The position numbers were made by a program, and so were the translations under genes. From positions 1 through 33,319 of IMG/VR virus record IMGVR_UViG_3300036398_004139: 33,319 nucleotides of DNA; one strand, written 5' to 3'. The notes below the pieces were generated by a model. That model was not told where the DNA came from. It saw only the letters and a list, made by a program, of their open reading frames with translations, and did not search any database. Position 1 is the first letter of the stretch. Each line of letters opens with the position of its first letter. The DNA comes from a virus. Shown here piece by piece: positions 32,701 to 33,319 of this stretch.

Positions 32701-33319
32701 AAATTACCCCCTGTTTCATATGTTGGAAACAAATTTTGATTTGTTAAAACTTTATAAAAACTATTAATTAATAAAGGGTAAAATCCACTTTGTATTGATG
32801 TTCCATTATTCAATTGGAAATTATGTGGACTATCCGTATTTGTTCCGTAAAAAATATTGTATATCTTGTTAGGATTTGAATTTAATGGGTCGTAAGCTTT
32901 CTTGTAGTCAAAATTTTTCCAAATAGAATCTAATATGTCGACATTTGTTTCAATATATTTTTTATATCTAAACCATACGGAACCAAGTTTTAAAATCCAC
33001 GCATATGGTAATTTGTGAACAGCAGAAAACTTATTTAACCCTGCAAAAATATAATCACCTATTGTTTCAGACGCCAAATACCTTTCATACAGTGTTGTCA
33101 ATGGTAATGAATTTAAAAACAAATAACCTAACTTTGTTAAATTATCATCTGAAGATGCCGACTCTATTATTGCGTTTGAAAAATATGGTGTATTTAAAAT
33201 ATTAACAGTTTGTTTTGTATTTACATTATTATCAGTGGTATAAGTAACATTACCTTCTAAATAATTTTTATCGGCAGATGAGTATCTTATTTCATAAAAT
33301 TGATTTATTTTTTGATTGT
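29796..33319 (-). CDS. Very large structural (possible baseplate hub) protein, 5' end beyond the window (1173 aa visible)
   Basis: The frame has no stop from 29796 to the right edge, so the gene starts outside. A TTG at 33122 is only an internal codon; the 65 codons before it continue the same protein (FYEIRYSSADKNYLEGNVTY near the edge). Most of it is Asn/Phe/Tyr-rich with no recognised family. At about 30730-30600 the sequence MIQPTMYFVLRHMPMFNGTY followed by IVRNVKHNISSGSFSTEFEG resembles the (F-x-G-x-Y-x-V-x-x-V-x-H-x-I-x-x-G-x-F-x-T) segment of phage tail hub proteins. The last about 150 residues (KQNNLWGVITDVQF, RPFASFETIGDNIDFVGGFY) weakly resemble glucosaminidase-type lysis domains without an obvious catalytic Glu. 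A hub protein role is the best guess from context. Confidence 0.75.
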   Translation of the reverse strand, partial: NQKINQFYEIRYSSADKNYLEGNVTYTTDNNVNTKQTVNILNTPYFSNAIIESASSDDNLTKLGYLFLNSLPLTTLYERYLASETIGDYIFAGLNKFSAVHKLPYAWILKLGSVWFRYKKYIETNVDILDSIWKNFDYKKAYDPLNSNPNKIYNIFYGTNTDSPHNFQLNNGTSIQSGFYPLLINSFYKVLTNQNLFPTYETGGNFDLNSNPIFDTLKVIASSPFPTVPDGPITSYYVYLNITNEYTNYLGTNSLNKKMIFPSSGYIPFQQSYFELRSQLQKNQNVTYSELVNSNSMYNGTTRLYWNSPNYGWFDNSQIKKPTPFEYMKYVNPNLDRQEDFTLGTEYSSIEDLFGVFTKEQLDIFGNEFEEFCKRNGESNIFQPGEIDSKYKSIINVLKEMFILETSQISDNGIATDQSNLISQIIEKFISIDVHVKIGNPKKFNRQQFGNFSNNPTFIPQGNQNFYGGTYTDGTAKLPSSTLTLAQSKSLYKTEWDTLYKNVGFSTIDGISYGETSTIYDFFIDNNKPFSVPNIENLAPLIKIYATQKNLNSNYTTTNFSQDISNFLNGLENKRSSVELMLRSKLPSLGDIKQANVEGTSPTLDGDIVKLEQYELFKAINDKWVSGTDYTKKFLFEEFLFFDRANRDIGDELIINTDTIRKYCSWDNASTSIMSLIREVLSNNRMNFLVMPAYINFYGITSSSDGKRTQSIVNNANDVFGTYNYVDFTSFAPKFLCQYIDRPSQTLQLDSDPNYPFKDDGFDLGNPTNNPIRQTGGNNNLVRNNKAVGFVVDFATMNQSVFKSVDINQEQGVTSSEQIQTIIDMGNQGAGKKTMQQTTALFEFYKNRSYNCSVKTFGNVMIQPTMYFVLRHMPMFNGTYIVRNVKHNISSGSFSTEFEGQRISANINTTISDELASVNENFSKKLSNKVKELVTSNRLVTFDNNLNQYITGQEGKNFILNGTIPYLGFIVNASNIDVQDCFENINPVFGSLETKKYVESTITPTALSKLLSQKYLANTNDIRVLRTYLFCMLFLQNYDTNDITIPMTYKQNNLWGVITDVQFNGELPKKVNGCRCLNSSSGTQRPFASFETIGDNIDFVGGFYENKIKEKFNGFDFVNGTEENLIDNFIELFYNTWYTSGSVVKTYNEDSNYQTWKTKASWALSQAKILKLF

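Noticed and set aside
33120-33122. TTG as the start codon of the large hub-like gene
   Set aside because: The same frame stays open for 65 more codons to the window edge with similar composition, so the true start is outside.
1-33319. tRNA genes, integrase, transposase or attachment sites
   Set aside because: No cloverleaf-like sequence, recombinase motif or long terminal duplication was seen on either strand by reading.

Overview
The window is a stretch of a tailed-phage genome of the T4-like contractile-tail (myovirus) type. The phage probably infects a member of the Bacteroidota. The phage assignment rests on a T4-type replication set (gp41-like helicase, RNase H-like 5'-3' nuclease, UvsX-like recombinase, gp32-like ssDNA-binding protein) next to T4-type baseplate wedge genes (gp25-like and gp6/baseplate-J-like). 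The host assignment rests on SprB-type repeats, a DUF5522-type small cysteine protein, an SSB-type acidic C-terminal tip on gp32, a Bacteroides-style TTTG/TAnnTTTG promoter candidate, A-rich leaders without strong Shine-Dalgarno sequences, and low GC. The host assignment is inference. Every supported gene lies on the minus strand, so transcription runs from high to low coordinates. No tRNA, integrase, insertion sequence or CRISPR array was seen.

Layout in transcription order. (1) 33319-29796: a very large structural protein whose 5' end lies off the right edge, with a hub-like segment near its C-terminus. (2) 29761-28855: two small genes of unknown function, one with a Pro-rich and a coiled-coil segment. 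(3) 28796-23984: the replication and recombination block, gp32, a terminator, UvsX, RNase H, a small duplicated-domain protein and DnaB-family helicase. (4) 23962-21901: an adenosylcobalamin-dependent (class II) ribonucleotide reductase, then a small DUF5522-like gene that overlaps both neighbours. (5) 21908-6686: baseplate and tail genes, gp25-like, gp6-like, a 1767-residue giant, four less recognisable proteins and a 974-residue protein with a P2 gpI-like segment. (6) 6686-1: an adhesin or fibre cassette with a seven-repeat SprB-like protein, two paralogous 'head plus Pro/Thr stalk' proteins, a Gly/Ser/Thr collagen-like fibre, a third head-stalk-tip protein and a fibre-like protein cut by the left edge.

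Packing is very tight. Five junctions are single-base TAATG overlaps, two genes start with GTG inside the preceding gene, and only a few gaps exceed 25 bases. Most of those gaps carry a sense-strand TATTTAT element just before the start codon, which may be a phage-specific expression signal.

The most interesting part is the left 6.7 kb: a modular host-recognition locus built from repeated parts (related heads, Pro/Thr stalks with near-periodic DNA, Gly/Ser/Thr shafts, SprB repeats). One C-terminal domain is shared between the SprB-like protein and the upstream baseplate protein and may be a docking module. These are sequence-reading results; no database search was run.
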